Notes under the pieces: model-generated
What the model was told of the DNA's origin: nothing
Seen by the model: the letters and a program-made list of their open reading frames with translations, nothing else
Databases searched by the model: none
Assembly: GCF_028687635.1 (NCBI RefSeq)
Contig: NZ_JAQTZS010000010.1
Coordinates: 1-64,000, forward strand
Source of the DNA: Malikia sp.
GTDB lineage: Bacteria > Pseudomonadota > Gammaproteobacteria > Burkholderiales > Burkholderiaceae_C
DNA: 64,000 bases
Direction: 5' to 3'
Program-made: the position numbers and the translations under genes
Shown: piece after piece, positions 11,801 through 19,720 of the stretch
Position numbering within the stretch: position 1 is the first letter of the stretch
Layout: the number at the start of each line of letters is the position of its first letter

Positions 11801-13363
11801 ATTGAGCGCGGCCTCGATCACGTTGCCGATCGCGATCGCGGCGGCGGCCATCTTCTGCGCCGCGGCCAGCGTCGCGGCGTTGGCCGTCCCGCTCTGGATC
11901 GCTGCGACGAAGTTGAACGAGTCCAGAGTCTCACCCGCCGGCAGCACCAGACCCAATGCCTTCAGGAGTTCGGCTTCCGTGACCATGCCCGACGCGATCA
12001 GCGTCGACAGCGGCGACAGCACCTGGCCGGTAGTCGTCTGGTTATCGTTGGCCACCAGGGTCAGCGAGAACTTGTTGCCGGTGAACACGTCGACGGTGTC
12101 CTTATCCGACACGACGATGAACTTCGCGCCGGCCACCGGCTTGTACGAGATCTTGAGCGCGCCGTTCTCGTCGGTCTTGCCGAGTTTTTCGCTGTCGTCG
12201 GCGACACTGTCCTTGTTCGCGTCGTAGTAGACCCAGGCGTTCATCAGCGGGCCGTCGATGACGTTGATCGTCTTCTCGGTCAGATTGTTCACCGTGACGG
12301 TGATGTCGCGCGCGGGGTTGAGATTGCCATCGGTGGCGATGACCTGGAAGCTGTAGCTCGACTTGGTCTCGAAATCGGCGGACGCCTTCAGCGTGACCTT
12401 ACCTGTAGTCGGGTCGATGTTGAGCAGCGCGCTGTCGGCACCGGCCAGGCTGTAGACGATGGCGCTGCCTTCGACGTCGGTCGCCGTCGCCTGGTAGATC
12501 ACCGTCTCGACCTTGGCGTTCTCATCGACGCTGCCGGTGCCGCCGCCGCTGAAGACGGGGGCGTTGTTTTCGGTCAGATTGTTCACCGTGACGGTGATGT
12601 CGCGCACGGTGCCGAGGTCGCCATCGGCCGCGATGACCTGGAAGCTGTAGCTCGACTTGGTTTCGTAGTCGGCGGACGCCTTCAGCGTGACCTTACCGGT
12701 AGTCGGGTCGATGTTGAGCAGCGCGCTGTCGGCACCGGCCAGGCTGTAGACGATGGCGCTGCCTTCGACGTCGGTCGCCGTCGCCTGGTAGATCACCGTC
12801 TCGACCTTGGCGTTCTCATCGACGCTGCCGGTGCCGCCGCCGCTGAAGACGGGGGCGTTGTTTTTGGGAGTACCGCCACCGCCACCGCCACCGCCACCGC
12901 CACCGCCACCGCCACCGCCGAGCCCCAGGAGCGCGAGAGGCGCCAGCAAGACGGGATTGAATGGCAGGCCGACCGCTGCGGCGCCAGTCGCACCGGCTTG
13001 AGCCCCGATCTTGGCATCGGCGATGCTGCCCCCCGTCGCCTCTTCCTGCGGAACATCAGCCTGGTCCCCAGCCGGCCTGTCGATCTGCTCGACGAGCATG
13101 AGCAGTCCCAGCGGGTCGGCAGAGAGGGCTGCGGCCTCGGACGGCACCGCGTCTTGCGGCTCCTGCGGGAGCTCGTCATCGGAGCGCGACGGCTCGGGAT
13201 TGGCGGGCGGATAGGCCTCTTCGGGCAGCGCGCGCGCGTCAGCCCAGACGGTATCGAGCAGCAGCAGACCGATGGCCGTGATGGCCAGATCGCGTGACGG
13301 AAACAGACGACTGACTTGGGTACGGTACAGACGCGCGACGATTGCAGCTAGGCGGTTTTTCAT
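2807..13363 (-). CDS. Giant multidomain repeat protein (putative adhesin), 3518 aa
   Basis: Probably a very large cell-surface or secreted adhesin. In order: a leader with one hydrophobic segment (about 25-42); an acidic Pro/Glu-rich stretch; a hydrophobic run (NPVLLAPLALLGLG) ending in about 16 Gly (about 149-164); two cadherin-like repeats (NAPVFSGGG, to about 365); an Ala-rich helical region (about 370-700); many VCBS/Big-type 'tandem-95' beta domains (about 870-2600) with linkers such as TPVNDAPTT; and a C-terminal block (about 2680-3518) of a different repeat with LQKLGVD motifs and EF-hand-like loops. No RTX nonapeptides or autotransporter barrel are visible, so the export route is unclear; an N-terminal retention module of type I secreted adhesins is one possibility. 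No secretion genes lie alongside. Start chosen because it aligns with the paralogue's start. Length and repeats are seen; function is inferred. Confidence 0.85.
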   Translation of the reverse strand: MKNRLAAIVARLYRTQVSRLFPSRDLAITAIGLLLLDTVWADARALPEEAYPPANPEPSRSDDELPQEPQDAVPSEAAALSADPLGLLMLVEQIDRPAGDQADVPQEEATGGSIADAKIGAQAGATGAAAVGLPFNPVLLAPLALLGLGGGGGGGGGGGGGGGGTPKNNAPVFSGGGTGSVDENAKVETVIYQATATDVEGSAIVYSLAGADSALLNIDPTTGKVTLKASADYETKSSYSFQVIAADGDLGTVRDITVTVNNLTENNAPVFSGGGTGSVDENAKVETVIYQATATDVEGSAIVYSLAGADSALLNIDPTTGKVTLKASADFETKSSYSFQVIATDGNLNPARDITVTVNNLTEKTINVIDGPLMNAWVYYDANKDSVADDSEKLGKTDENGALKISYKPVAGAKFIVVSDKDTVDVFTGNKFSLTLVANDNQTTTGQVLSPLSTLIASGMVTEAELLKALGLVLPAGETLDSFNFVAAIQSGTANAATLAAAQKMAAAAIAIGNVIEAALNAKQALNGGTLSPSETSAQMTQAFAITATVMKALPARTSIADVTKIVTSLSLASTLDSSFVAFDFIAKETEGGATLSAAAVTQAVKAALLSHVSYFSELSELIATQSDQLAATNSQIETLLLSAGNLESLNALLADIDQLENAAEESGYGIVNSFAGLNLLKDSATVIEQQAEAIHGNLLSNDELPAGTGLYSINGTLVPDSADGSVVVMGKYGTLTVHKSGDYSYMPGGDNVDNVLAGKIGQDDFTYAVKNSDGVLATQRLSIEVTGTGYGDPADANHAPVGVADTLAATEDQAVTYTAARLLGNDTDADGNPLSIKSVTAGTGGTVVLNQDGTVSFTPNANFNGAASFSYVATDGALDAAATTVTVNVGAVNDAPVGVADSLAATEDQTVTYTAARLLGNDTDADGNPLSIKSVTAGIGGTVVLNQDGTVSFTPNANFNGAASFSYVATDGMLDSVPATVTVNVALVNDSPTTGAVMLAAIAEDSGARVITQAELLGSAIDVENNTLVASALAITTGKGTLVDNGNGSWTYEPAANDDTAVSFGYTITDNGTTNGAADPKAVAGTATLDLTPVNDVPSGQSATLTLLEDGGKTFAASDFGFADASGESDTLKSVLITTLPTAGTLKLNGVDVTVNQAIAAADLGQLVFTPVANANGAGYASIGFKVQDSGGTANGGIDTSAAATLTINVTAINEAPSGQSATLTLLEDGGKTFAASDFGFADASGESDTLKSVLITTLPTAGTLKLNGVDVTVNQAIAAADLGQLVFTPVANANGAGYASIGFKVQDSGGTANGGIDTSAAATLTINVTAINEAPSGQSATLTLLEDGGKTFAASDFGFADASGESDTLKSVLITTLPTAGTLKLNGVDVTVNQAIAVANLGQLVYAPVANVNGAGYASIGFKVQDNGGTANGGIDTSVAATLTINVTAVDDDVRDDSETLSVLEDSPITTGNLLTNSSSVDGAVTVKAFSITGETGTFTLGQAHTVVGKGTITINADGSYSFTPATNHHGSFPVVSYTVTDGSGADVSSTLSIRVTAVNDAPRGTTATLTMLEDGGKTFAASDFGFADASGESDTLKSVLITTLPTAGTLKLNGSPVTLNQAIAVADIDIGKLVFTPVANANGAGYASIGFKVQDSGGTANGGIDTSTAATLTINVTPVNDDFSDDNEILPSVLEDGTASGNLLTGTSSVDGPVTIKAFSIKDEPAGSTFTLGTAYDVKDKGQITVSANGDYSFKPVANYYGGFPVVSYTVTDGLDDDDPSTPEGDLSTLTINVTSVNDAPTTSVVTLTAVLEDSGARVITQTELLGKATDVENDKLVASALAITKGKGALADNGNGSWTYTPEANDDTSVSFGYTITDNGTTDGKDAPKSVAGTATLDLTPVNDNFSDANETRIVSEDFPAAGNLLTGTSSVDGPVTIKAFSIKDEPAGSTFTLGTAYDVKDKGQITVSANGDYSFKPVANYYGGFPVVSYTVTDGLDDDDPSTPEGDLSTLTINVTSVNDAPTTSVVTLTAVLEDSGARVITQTELLGKATDVENDKLVASALAITKGKGALADNGNGSWTYTPEANDDTSVSFGYTITDNGTTDGKDAPKSVAGTATLDLTPVNDAPSGQSTTLPVPEDGSKTFAAADFGFADASDSPANGLQAIIITALPLVGTLTFKGAAVQAGDSIAAADLGQLVYAPAANAHGAGYATIGFKARDNGGTDNGGADTSAAATLTINVTPVNDAPTTSAVTLVAVAEDGVARTITQAELLANAADLENNKLTVSNLVITAGGKGTLADNGDGSWTYTPEANDDTAVSFGYTITDNGTSGEPGTADPKSVAGTATLDLTPVNDAPTTSAVTLTAMAEDDTRTITETELLANAADLENHKLTVSHLAITAGGKGTLVDNGDGSWTYTPALNDDTAVSFGYTITDNGTSGEPGTADPKSVAGTATLDLTPVNDAPTTSVVTLTAVAEDSGARTITQAELLANAADVENDTRVASALAITAGSGTLADNGDGSWTYTPALNDDTAVSFGYTITDNGTSGEPGTADPKSVGGTATLDLTPVNDAPTATPITSSKTQSDALYTLNLLAGASDIDGDTLSVSGVSYQINGVAATAPAGLSLSGGQLRVDPAAYQQYDKGEQAVITVSYQVSDGTVTTPNQATITINGEDEVLIFSSGTTLGESLKALQQRAIDIDRVGITHVDGRPDSLTLSLGSESSPLVADNLSRFGIDGNGNGKLDDTEIGTGNVTLTVANPTQLGEAAKLAGGLSAAGIDVVHMVNLASVNGDYNAALSALLTQASQTGLTDLTALHNAGLTTRIDLGGVDNDVQVTLTDARVRQLIDVGLEFAAADNIWLDADTAQDMHLGKSLKDLQKLGVDNVQLLPGGVTVDLGSGAALNEVGLLFGDIDGDGELIQDELAAAHVTLALGDATQLGEAAALAGGLHAAGIDAVKIDLTHSDLTNSVDLTGVMNGLDALSGVGLVNQIVLSDAQLLISESLAVAAAADAIALGAAAGTHLGTSLKSLQKLGVDHVLLAGAEASASLTVDLGDVDALVATDLPTFGIDVNSDGVLTGSEIGAGKVTLAVADATQLGEAAALAGDLQASGIDAVSIDLTSGLSDSAYLTGVMTDLGALRGAGLVNQVALSDAQAQQLIDAGLAFAAADHISVDINSAAGMHLGTSLKDLQKLGVDDVLLAASAGHSLTVDLGTGAALSATGLPLFGDTDQSGQLSTNEDQALDVTLAVASHSDLQDLQSVASALVAAGVDHLAVDQLALDDLASDAALSALISAGLDFDVRVDDSVAASQARFEQAVDIVKNDVDLVPDDLTGANLVTLVDTLKTSGIHSIDLQASASVTIDDGLAAALHDAGLLTALPQAEVWLDTSAAQLQTSLKAMADLGVDKVTSTSDVVVELGTGTDLSELSTLLQSFVKEDGTTATKSLFNHLAQLDVGIVADEATLSNALNDMESSGVKQPLYDLGIRTVVAVIGDATELWTFDDTQHYWTKTNT
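3600..5320 (-). repeat. C-terminal repeat units with EF-hand-like loops
   Basis: This part of the giant gene encodes about four related units. Each pairs LGxSLKxLQKLGVDxV with LTVDLG and an acidic loop: DGNGNGKLDDTE, DIDGDGELIQDE, DVNSDGVLTGSE, DTDQSGQLSTNE. The loops have the D-x-[DNS]-x-[DS]-G spacing of EF-hand or dockerin calcium sites. Units recur roughly every 500 bp. I do not recognise the repeat as a named domain. Confidence 0.6.
6972..8255 (-). repeat. 669-bp-period tandem duplication inside the giant gene
   Basis: Bases 6972-7586 and 7641-8255 (615 bp each) appear identical by eye and are offset by exactly 669 bp (223 codons). Each copy encodes a TPVND linker plus two beta domains. 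The lack of visible divergence implies recent duplication or gene conversion. The reading frame is kept. Confidence 0.85.
9012..10082 (-). repeat. 357-bp-period triplicated domain inside the giant gene
   Basis: Three consecutive units start at 9012, 9369 and 9726, a period of 357 bp (119 codons). Each encodes a domain of the type SGQSATLTLLEDGGKTF...DSGGTANGG. The second and third units look essentially identical; the first differs at scattered positions. Confidence 0.8.
12872..12919 (-). repeat. (ACCGCC)8 hexanucleotide run coding a poly-Gly linker
   Basis: Eight perfect ACCGCC units (GGCGGT on the coding strand) encode about 16 glycines after the hydrophobic segment of the giant protein. 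Slippage in steps of six bases would lengthen or shorten the linker without breaking the frame. The paralogue has only a short, irregular Gly run at the matching place. Confidence 0.85.
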
Positions 13364-13438
13364 TTAAGCTAGAAAATAGATGGTGTTCTCTTGGATAACA
13401 ACTGAAAAGCCGATATCCTTATCATTTATATGTCGGGG

Positions 13439-13464
13439 AAAATCCAATAACGGCAAGTTAATGG
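13439..13464 (-). promoter_or_regulatory. Conserved upstream box of the 3518-aa gene
   Basis: Second copy of the block containing AATAACGGCAAGTTA, about 75 bp upstream of the ATG at 13363. It differs from the copy at 2704-2729 at only a few positions. The rest of 13364-13599 shows no gene on either strand. Confidence 0.5.
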
Positions 13465-13599
13465 GGTTCATTCAGTTACCGTAAACCCTGCTTAATTCTT
13501 CTCTTTCATGCTCATACCTGCTCACGCACTGTGACGGCGTGACGAGAAGAGGCGCAGCCCTGTTCAAGCCGTGTGGGTTCGTGCCAGAATTATGCCGCC

Positions 13600-14426
13600 A
13601 TGCTGATCGCGCACCAGATTGCCCTCGACCCGAACAACGCGCAGGCCACCTGTCTGGCCCGCGCGGCGGGCGTGGCGCGCTTTGCCTACAACTGGGCGCT
13701 GACCGAGTGGAAGCGCCAGTACGAGACCTGCAAACTGGATCCGACGCGGCCCAAGCCCTCGCAGGCGGCACTGCGCCGCCAGTTGAACGCCATCAAGAGC
13801 GAGCAGTTTTCCTGGATGCTCGAAGTCACCAAGAACGCCCCCCAGATGGCGATCATCCAGCTGGGCCAGACGTTCCAGAGCTTCTTCGCCGGCCGTGCCC
13901 GCTATCCGCAGTTCCGCGAGAAAAGCCGGCACGACCGCTTCAGTCTGAGCAACGACCAGTTCAGTCTCGACGCCTCGCTGGCAAAGTCCTGTCGGCTACC
14001 GTCTCGCGCGTGGCAGAGCGCTGGTTTGTCCAGGGCATGGTCAGGAACCGTCGCCTGGCCCGGTCGGTGGCCGACATGGGATTCTTCGAGTTCCGGCGGC
14101 AACTGGACTACAAGGCCTTGATGCGCGGCGGGCAAGTCATCGTCGCGGATCGCTGGTATCCCAGCAGCAAGACCTGCTCGGGCTGCGGGCACCAGCTCGA
14201 TCAACTGCCGCTGTCGGTGCGCGAGTGGACCTGCCCGCACTGTGGCGCTGTCCATGACCGCGACGTGAACGCGGCAGTGAATCTCAAGAACATGGCCGTG
14301 AGTTCCACCGTGTCAGCCTGTGGAGAGGAAGGCGCTGGCCTTCGTCGCAAGACGAAGACGAAACCGGCCTCGGCGAAGCAGGAAGTCAGCTCCGCTGATC
14401 GCGGGATCAGGCGCGCGGCAGCGTGA
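13600..14426 (+). pseudogene. tnpB: Decayed IS605-family tnpB (OrfB) fragment
   Basis: Frame 1 from the ATG at 13600 reads a normal TnpB N-terminus (MLIAHQIALDPNNAQATCLA, PQMAIIQLGQTFQSFFAG). Near 13975-13990 the similarity shifts by one base into another frame, which then gives SATVSRVAERWF joined directly to QGMVRNRRLARSVADMGFFE and the zinc finger (CSGCGHQL, CPHCGAVHDRDVNAA). Compared with usual ~400-aa TnpB proteins, the central region with the first RuvC aspartate and the glutamate is missing, so it cannot be an active nuclease. The 3' end overlaps the 3' end of convergent dcd by 20 bp. Frameshift and deletion are visible; the original family assignment is confident. Confidence 0.85.
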
Positions 14427-14979
14427 CGCCTTGCTGGCCCTGGTACTTGCCGCCACGGTCCTTGTAGCTGGTCTCGCAGACGTCGTCCTTGTCGCTCTCG
14501 AAGAACAGCACCTGGGCACAGCCCTCGCCGGCGTAGATCTTGGCCGGCAGCGGCGTGGTGTTGCTGAACTCCAGTGTCACATAGCCTTCCCACTCGGGCT
14601 CGAATGGCGTCACGTTGACGATGATGCCACAGCGCGCGTAAGTGCTTTTTCCCAGGCAGATGGTCAGCACGTTGCGCGGGATGCGGAAATACTCGATCGT
14701 GCGCGCCAGCGCGAAGCTGTTGGGCGGGATGATGCAGAAGTCGCCGTGGAAATCGACAAAGCTTTTCTCGTCGAAGTTCTTCGGGTCCACCACCGTGCTG
14801 TGGATGTTGGTGAAGACCTTGAACTCGGGCGCGCAGCGGATGTCGTAGCCATAGCTGCTGGTGCCATAGCTGATGACCTTCTTGCCGTCGACCTGACGCA
14901 CCTGGCCCGGCTCGAAAGGCTCGATCATGCCGTGCTGCTCGGCCATGCGCCGGATCCATTTGTCGCTCTTGATGCTCAT
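14407..14979 (-). CDS. dcd: dCTP deaminase
   Basis: Converts dCTP to dUTP plus ammonia, feeding dTMP synthesis in the cytoplasm. The 190-aa protein has the family motifs [30 protein letters not shown] and [10 protein letters not shown], with the catalytic glutamate region [12 protein letters not shown]. The track ORF begins at 15081, but the ATG at 14979 ([19 protein letters not shown]) matches the usual N-terminus and length (~188 aa), so that start is chosen. It lies 37 bp downstream of the ABC permease gene on the same strand. Its stop lies inside the convergent tnpB remnant. Confidence 0.95.
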   Translation of the reverse strand: MSIKSDKWIRRMAEQHGMIEPFEPGQVRQVDGKKVISYGTSSYGYDIRCAPEFKVFTNIHSTVVDPKNFDEKSFVDFHGDFCIIPPNSFALARTIEYFRIPRNVLTICLGKSTYARCGIIVNVTPFEPEWEGYVTLEFSNTTPLPAKIYAGEGCAQVLFFESDKDDVCETSYKDRGGKYQGQQGVTLPRA

Positions 14980-15016
14980 GCTTGACTCCAGTTGCACCCG
15001 ATTGTAGGGGTCGCGC

Positions 15017-16230
<1,214 letters not shown>

Positions 16231-16231
<1 letters not shown>

Positions 16232-17064
16232 CAGCGCGCCTCCGTCACAGCCGCTAGCCGCGCCGGCGGCAGGCCGACCCGATCCGGGTTCGGACCATCG
16301 CTGGCGATCCGGCCATCGACGAAGCGCACGATGCGCCCGGCGTAGGCCGCGATGTCGACCTCGTGCGTGACCATCAGCACCGTGATGCCCTGCTCCAGGT
16401 TCAGGCGCTGGATCAGCTCCATGATCTCGTGGCCGCGCTGGCTGTCGAGGTTGCCGGTCGGCTCGTCGGCCAGCAGCACCTGCGGCTGGGTCACGATGGC
16501 GCGCGCGATCGCGACCCGCTGCTGCTGGCCGCCCGAGAGCTCGGAAGGCAGGTGGCCGGCCCAGGACAGCAGGCCGACCTGCTCCAGCGCCCGCTGCGCG
16601 GCGGCATGGCGGGCGACGGCCGGCTCGCCACGGTAGACCAGCGGCAGCTCGACGTTCTCCAGCGCGGAGGTGCGCGCCAGCAGGTTGAAGCCCTGGAACA
16701 CGAAGCCGAAGTAGCGCCGCCGCAAGCGGGCGCGCTCGTCGCGCGCCAGCGACTGCACCTCGACGCCACGGAACCAGTAGCGGCCGCTGCTGGGCTGGTC
16801 CAGCCCACCCAGGATGTTCATCGTGGTCGACTTGCCAGAGCCGCTGGGACCCATGATGGCGACAAACTCGCCGGCGGCGATGTCGAGGTCGACGCCCTTG
16901 AGCGCCTGGAACGCCGTCTCGCCCTGGCCGTAGGTCTTGCCGATGCCGCGCAGGCGGATCAGTGGCACGCCCGGCCCCGCCTCGGCGGTGTCGACCAGCG
17001 GGTTGACTTCCTCCCCGGCCTGAAGGCCGAGGATTCCTACCGGGTTGGTGCGCGCGCTAGACAC
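16231..17064 (-). CDS. MacB/LolD-type ABC transporter ATPase with IS-derived 5' end
   Basis: ATPase partner of the permease. Motifs: Walker A GPSGSGKST, signature LSGGQQQRVAIARAI, Walker B VLLADEPTGNLD, H-loop VTHE. The longest frame starts at a GTG (17064) that lies inside the IS605 element and overlaps the end of tnpB by eight bases. The first ~20 residues (MSSARTNPVGILGLQAGEE) are translated from the transposon right end, so the native 5' end was probably lost or replaced. A second GTG at 16968, just before PLIRLRGIGKTYG, would give a standard 245-aa ATPase with a weak purine-rich site upstream. ATPase identity is sure; the functional start is uncertain. Confidence 0.85.
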
Positions 17065-17180
17065 GCATCAACCCTTCGGTGGGTTCCTGCTTCTTCGCGG
17101 CTGCGCGCTTCGCCCTCGCGGGCTTGGCGCGGCTGACTTCCGCTCCACAGGCTGCGGTCCCACGGGACCAGACCGCCAGT
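17003..17180 (-). ncRNA. Predicted omegaRNA (reRNA) at the tnpB right end
   Basis: TnpB guide RNAs are known to span the 3' part of tnpB and the transposon right end, with the guide taken from the flanking DNA. Here the right end has the typical structured motif (coding-strand TCCTCGGCCTTCAGGCCGGGGA, one mismatch). The guide would then read into the ABC ATPase 5' region (CCGCTGGTCGACACC). The 5' boundary is a guess. Confidence 0.45.
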
Positions 17181-18304
17181 CCGGCGGCCAGAATGTTCTT
17201 CGCGGCGTTCGTGTCCGCGTTTTCAGTGTGACTGCAGGCCACGCAGGCAAAGACGCCTTGCGTCTGGCGGTTGTCGGCCGAGACATGGCCACAGTGGCTA
17301 CAGCGCTGGCTGGTGTAGGCCGGGTTCACAGGCACCACGGCACCACCTCGGGCTGCGCACTTGTATGCGAGCTGGCGGCGGAACTCGGCCCAGCCTTGAT
17401 CCAGGATCGCCCGGTTCAGTCCCGCCTTCTGTCGCACCTGCTTGCCCGGTGCCTCCACCGTGCCGGCGGCGCTGGCCGACATCGCCGCGACCTTCAGATC
17501 CTCGATGGCGATCACCGGGTGGCGATCTGCCAGTTCCGAGCTCAGCTTGTGCAGCCAGTCGCTGCGCTGCGCGGCGATGCGCGCATGGATACGGCTGAGC
17601 CGCCCCACGGCCTTGCGGCGGTTGCGCGAGCCCTTGACCTTGCGCGAGACGGCGCGCTGGTAGCGCTTGAGGCGGTGCTGCTGGCGCTCCAGCGCCTTGA
17701 GCGGCTCGATCTTCTGGTCGTCGCTGGTCGCCGCGAACAGGGCCACGCCCAGATCGATGCCCAGCGTCGGCGCCAGATCGGCGGCTGGCAACACGTCGGG
17801 CAGCTCGACCTGCAGCGACACGAACCAATGACCGCGCTCGCGGGTGACGGTGGCGTTGCGCGGTTCGCCGACCACGGGCTGCGACAGGCGCAGGCGCTGC
17901 CAACCCAGCTTGGGCAGCTTCACTCGGGCGTTGACAGGGTCCAGCGCGAACTGTTTCGGATCGGGGAAGCGCAAGCCCGGCTCCTGGCCGCGCCGCTTGA
18001 ACTTGGGGTAGCCGCCCTGGCCCGCGAAGAAGCGCTGGTAGGCGGCTTCGAGCCGGCGCAGCGTCTGCTGCAGCGGATGGACCGGGGTTTCAGCGAGCCA
18101 ACCGGTTTCGGGCGCGTGCCGCCATGCGGTGAGCCACTGACACATGGCTGCGTGCCCGGCGAACTTCTCGCCCGCCTCGCGCCGGCGCTGCTGCTCGGCG
18201 ATCGCGGCATTCCACACCCAGCGGCACGAGCCGGCAAACCGGCGCAGGGCGCGCTCGGTGCCGGGCTTTGTGCGAAGCTGAAAGCGGAAAGCCTTGATCG
18301 ACAT
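17057..18304 (-). CDS. tnpB: TnpB RNA-guided nuclease, IS605/IS1341 type (415 aa)
   Basis: Full-length TnpB. The N-terminal helix-turn-helix is MSIKAFRFQLRTKPGTERAL. RuvC motifs are present: GIDLGVALFA (first Asp), AIEDLKV (Glu), ADTNAAKNIL (last Asp). The zinc finger is CSHCGH...CVACSH. Length and all catalytic residues are normal, so it is probably active, unlike the remnant at 13.6 kb. Relatives cut DNA at the donor site guided by omegaRNA and help keep the transposon. The Lys/Ala-rich tail and stop overlap the GTG of the following ATPase frame (ATGCGTGTCTAG), which could couple their translation. Confidence 0.93.
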   Translation of the reverse strand: MSIKAFRFQLRTKPGTERALRRFAGSCRWVWNAAIAEQQRRREAGEKFAGHAAMCQWLTAWRHAPETGWLAETPVHPLQQTLRRLEAAYQRFFAGQGGYPKFKRRGQEPGLRFPDPKQFALDPVNARVKLPKLGWQRLRLSQPVVGEPRNATVTRERGHWFVSLQVELPDVLPAADLAPTLGIDLGVALFAATSDDQKIEPLKALERQQHRLKRYQRAVSRKVKGSRNRRKAVGRLSRIHARIAAQRSDWLHKLSSELADRHPVIAIEDLKVAAMSASAAGTVEAPGKQVRQKAGLNRAILDQGWAEFRRQLAYKCAARGGAVVPVNPAYTSQRCSHCGHVSADNRQTQGVFACVACSHTENADTNAAKNILAAGLAVWSRGTAACGAEVSRAKPARAKRAAAKKQEPTEGLMRV

Positions 18305-18379
18305 GGGCAGGCTATCGTAGCAGCAAAGGTGGTCTGTGCTGTGATGGATGTGGTCCGCTGCGCGGGCCGGCGCTCTTGA

Positions 18380-18399
18380 CCTCCCCCTGAAGGGGGAGG
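18380..18399. repeat. Left-end hairpin of the IS605-type element
   Basis: Perfect 8-bp inverted repeat CCTCCCCC/GGGGGAGG around the loop TGAA, between the adaptor stop (18416) and the tnpB start (18304). It resembles the subterminal hairpins of IS605-family ends, and its CC-TGAA-GG core is shared with the right-end hairpin near 17017-17028. Confidence 0.55.
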
Positions 18400-18415
18400 C
18401 TTGCCGCGCTCCTGG

Positions 18416-19714
18416 TCAAGGCTTGCTCCCGGCGCTGCGCTGGTCGGTGATGACCTGGTCACCTTCCTTGATGTCCCCCTCGACGACCTCGGTCATGCGC
18501 CCGTCGCTGATGCCGGTGCTGACGGCCACCGCGACCGGCTGGCTATCGCGCAACAGCCAGACCTTCTTGGCGCCGGCCTTGCTGTCGGCGCGCGCGGTCT
18601 TGCGCGCGCTGGCGGGCGGGCGCGGCATCATCATGGACAGCACGCTGCCGCCCTGCGCCTGGCCATTGACCGGCGTGAAGCGCAGCGCGGTGTTGGGCAT
18701 CAGCAACACGCCCCGGCGCTCGGTCGCGACGATGTTGGCGCTGGCGGTCATGCCTGGGCGCAGGCTCAGGTCCTGGTTGTCGACCTCCAGGTAGGTGGTG
18801 TAGGTCACGACGTTGTCGGTCTTGGTCGGGCCGAAAGCCACCCGGGTGACCTCGGCCGGGTACTGGCGCGCGGGGTAGGCGCCGACGCTGAAGCGCGCCT
18901 TCTGGCCGACCTGGACCGCGCCGACATCGGCCTCGTCCACGCTGACCTCGACCCGCATGCGGCGCAGGTCCTCGGCGATCGTCATCAGCGTGACCGCCTG
19001 CAGCGAGGCCGCCACCGCGTTGCCGGGCTCGACCGAGCGCGACAGCACGACGCCGTTGATCGGCGAGCGGATCGAGCCCTTCGAGAGGTTGGTCTCGTCG
19101 GTCGACAGGGTGGCGCGGGCCTGCACGATGCCGGCGCGCGCGCTGTCCTCGCTGGCGCGGGCGCGCTCCAGCGCGGCGCGGCCGGCATCGAGCTCGGCCA
19201 CCGACGGCACCTTGCCGCCCGACAGGCGCGCGACCTCCTCCAGCCGGGCCAGGCTGGCCTGCGATTCCTTGAGCGTGGCGGTGGCCAGCGCGAGCTGGGC
19301 CTGGGCCGCCGCCAGCGCGGCGCGCGAGCGGGCGACCTGGTCGGACAGCTTGGCGGTGTCGAGCTCGACCAGCAGCTGGCCTTGTCTCACCTTGTCGTTG
19401 ACATCGACCGAGACGCGCCGCACGGTGCCCGACAGCTCGCTGCCGATGTTGACCGAGCGCGTCGGCTGCACCGTGCCGTTGGCCGAAACCGTCAGCGTGA
19501 GGTCGCCGCGCCCGACTGGCTCGGTCACGTAAAGCGGCTGGGCCTGTTGCGCCTGGCGCCCCGACCAGTAATAAAGGCCGGCCGCCAGCGCGAGCAGGAC
19601 CAGCGCGAGCACCCACCAGAGCGGACGGCGCCAGCCGCGCGGCGGGCGATCGGCCCCCAGCAGTTGCGCGACGGCGTCGGATGCAGGTTGAACGGTAGCG
19701 TCGGTTTTGGTCAT
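18416..19714 (-). CDS. MacA-like periplasmic adaptor (membrane fusion protein)
   Basis: Links the inner-membrane ABC pump to the outer membrane channel. The 432-aa protein has one N-terminal membrane anchor (about 30-52, WWVLALVLLALAAGLYYW), a split lipoyl domain (GTVQPTRSVNIGSELSGTV ... SPINGVVLSRSVEPGNAV), an Ala-rich coiled-coil hairpin (about 130-225) and beta-barrel domains ending in LRPGMTASANIV. It follows the outer membrane factor by 6 bp. The IS605 element now separates it from the ATPase and permease genes, which in MacAB operons follow directly, so downstream expression depends on read-through of the insertion or a new promoter. Confidence 0.93.
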   Translation of the reverse strand: MTKTDATVQPASDAVAQLLGADRPPRGWRRPLWWVLALVLLALAAGLYYWSGRQAQQAQPLYVTEPVGRGDLTLTVSANGTVQPTRSVNIGSELSGTVRRVSVDVNDKVRQGQLLVELDTAKLSDQVARSRAALAAAQAQLALATATLKESQASLARLEEVARLSGGKVPSVAELDAGRAALERARASEDSARAGIVQARATLSTDETNLSKGSIRSPINGVVLSRSVEPGNAVAASLQAVTLMTIAEDLRRMRVEVSVDEADVGAVQVGQKARFSVGAYPARQYPAEVTRVAFGPTKTDNVVTYTTYLEVDNQDLSLRPGMTASANIVATERRGVLLMPNTALRFTPVNGQAQGGSVLSMMMPRPPASARKTARADSKAGAKKVWLLRDSQPVAVAVSTGISDGRMTEVVEGDIKEGDQVITDQRSAGSKP

Positions 19715-19720
19715 GAGGGG

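Larger units (their letters stand above)
17003..18399 (-). mobile_element. IS605/IS1341-type element inside the exporter operon
   Basis: Element carrying tnpB but no tnpA, inserted between the adaptor and ATPase genes and transcribed in the operon direction. The right end (about 17003-17040) has the conserved tnpB-downstream hairpin around GGCCTGAAGGCC; the left end has a hairpin CCTCCCCC-TGAA-GGGGGAGG (18380-18399). As usual for this family there is no target duplication, so the exact ends are estimates. Without tnpA it would depend on a transposase in trans. Confidence 0.75.
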
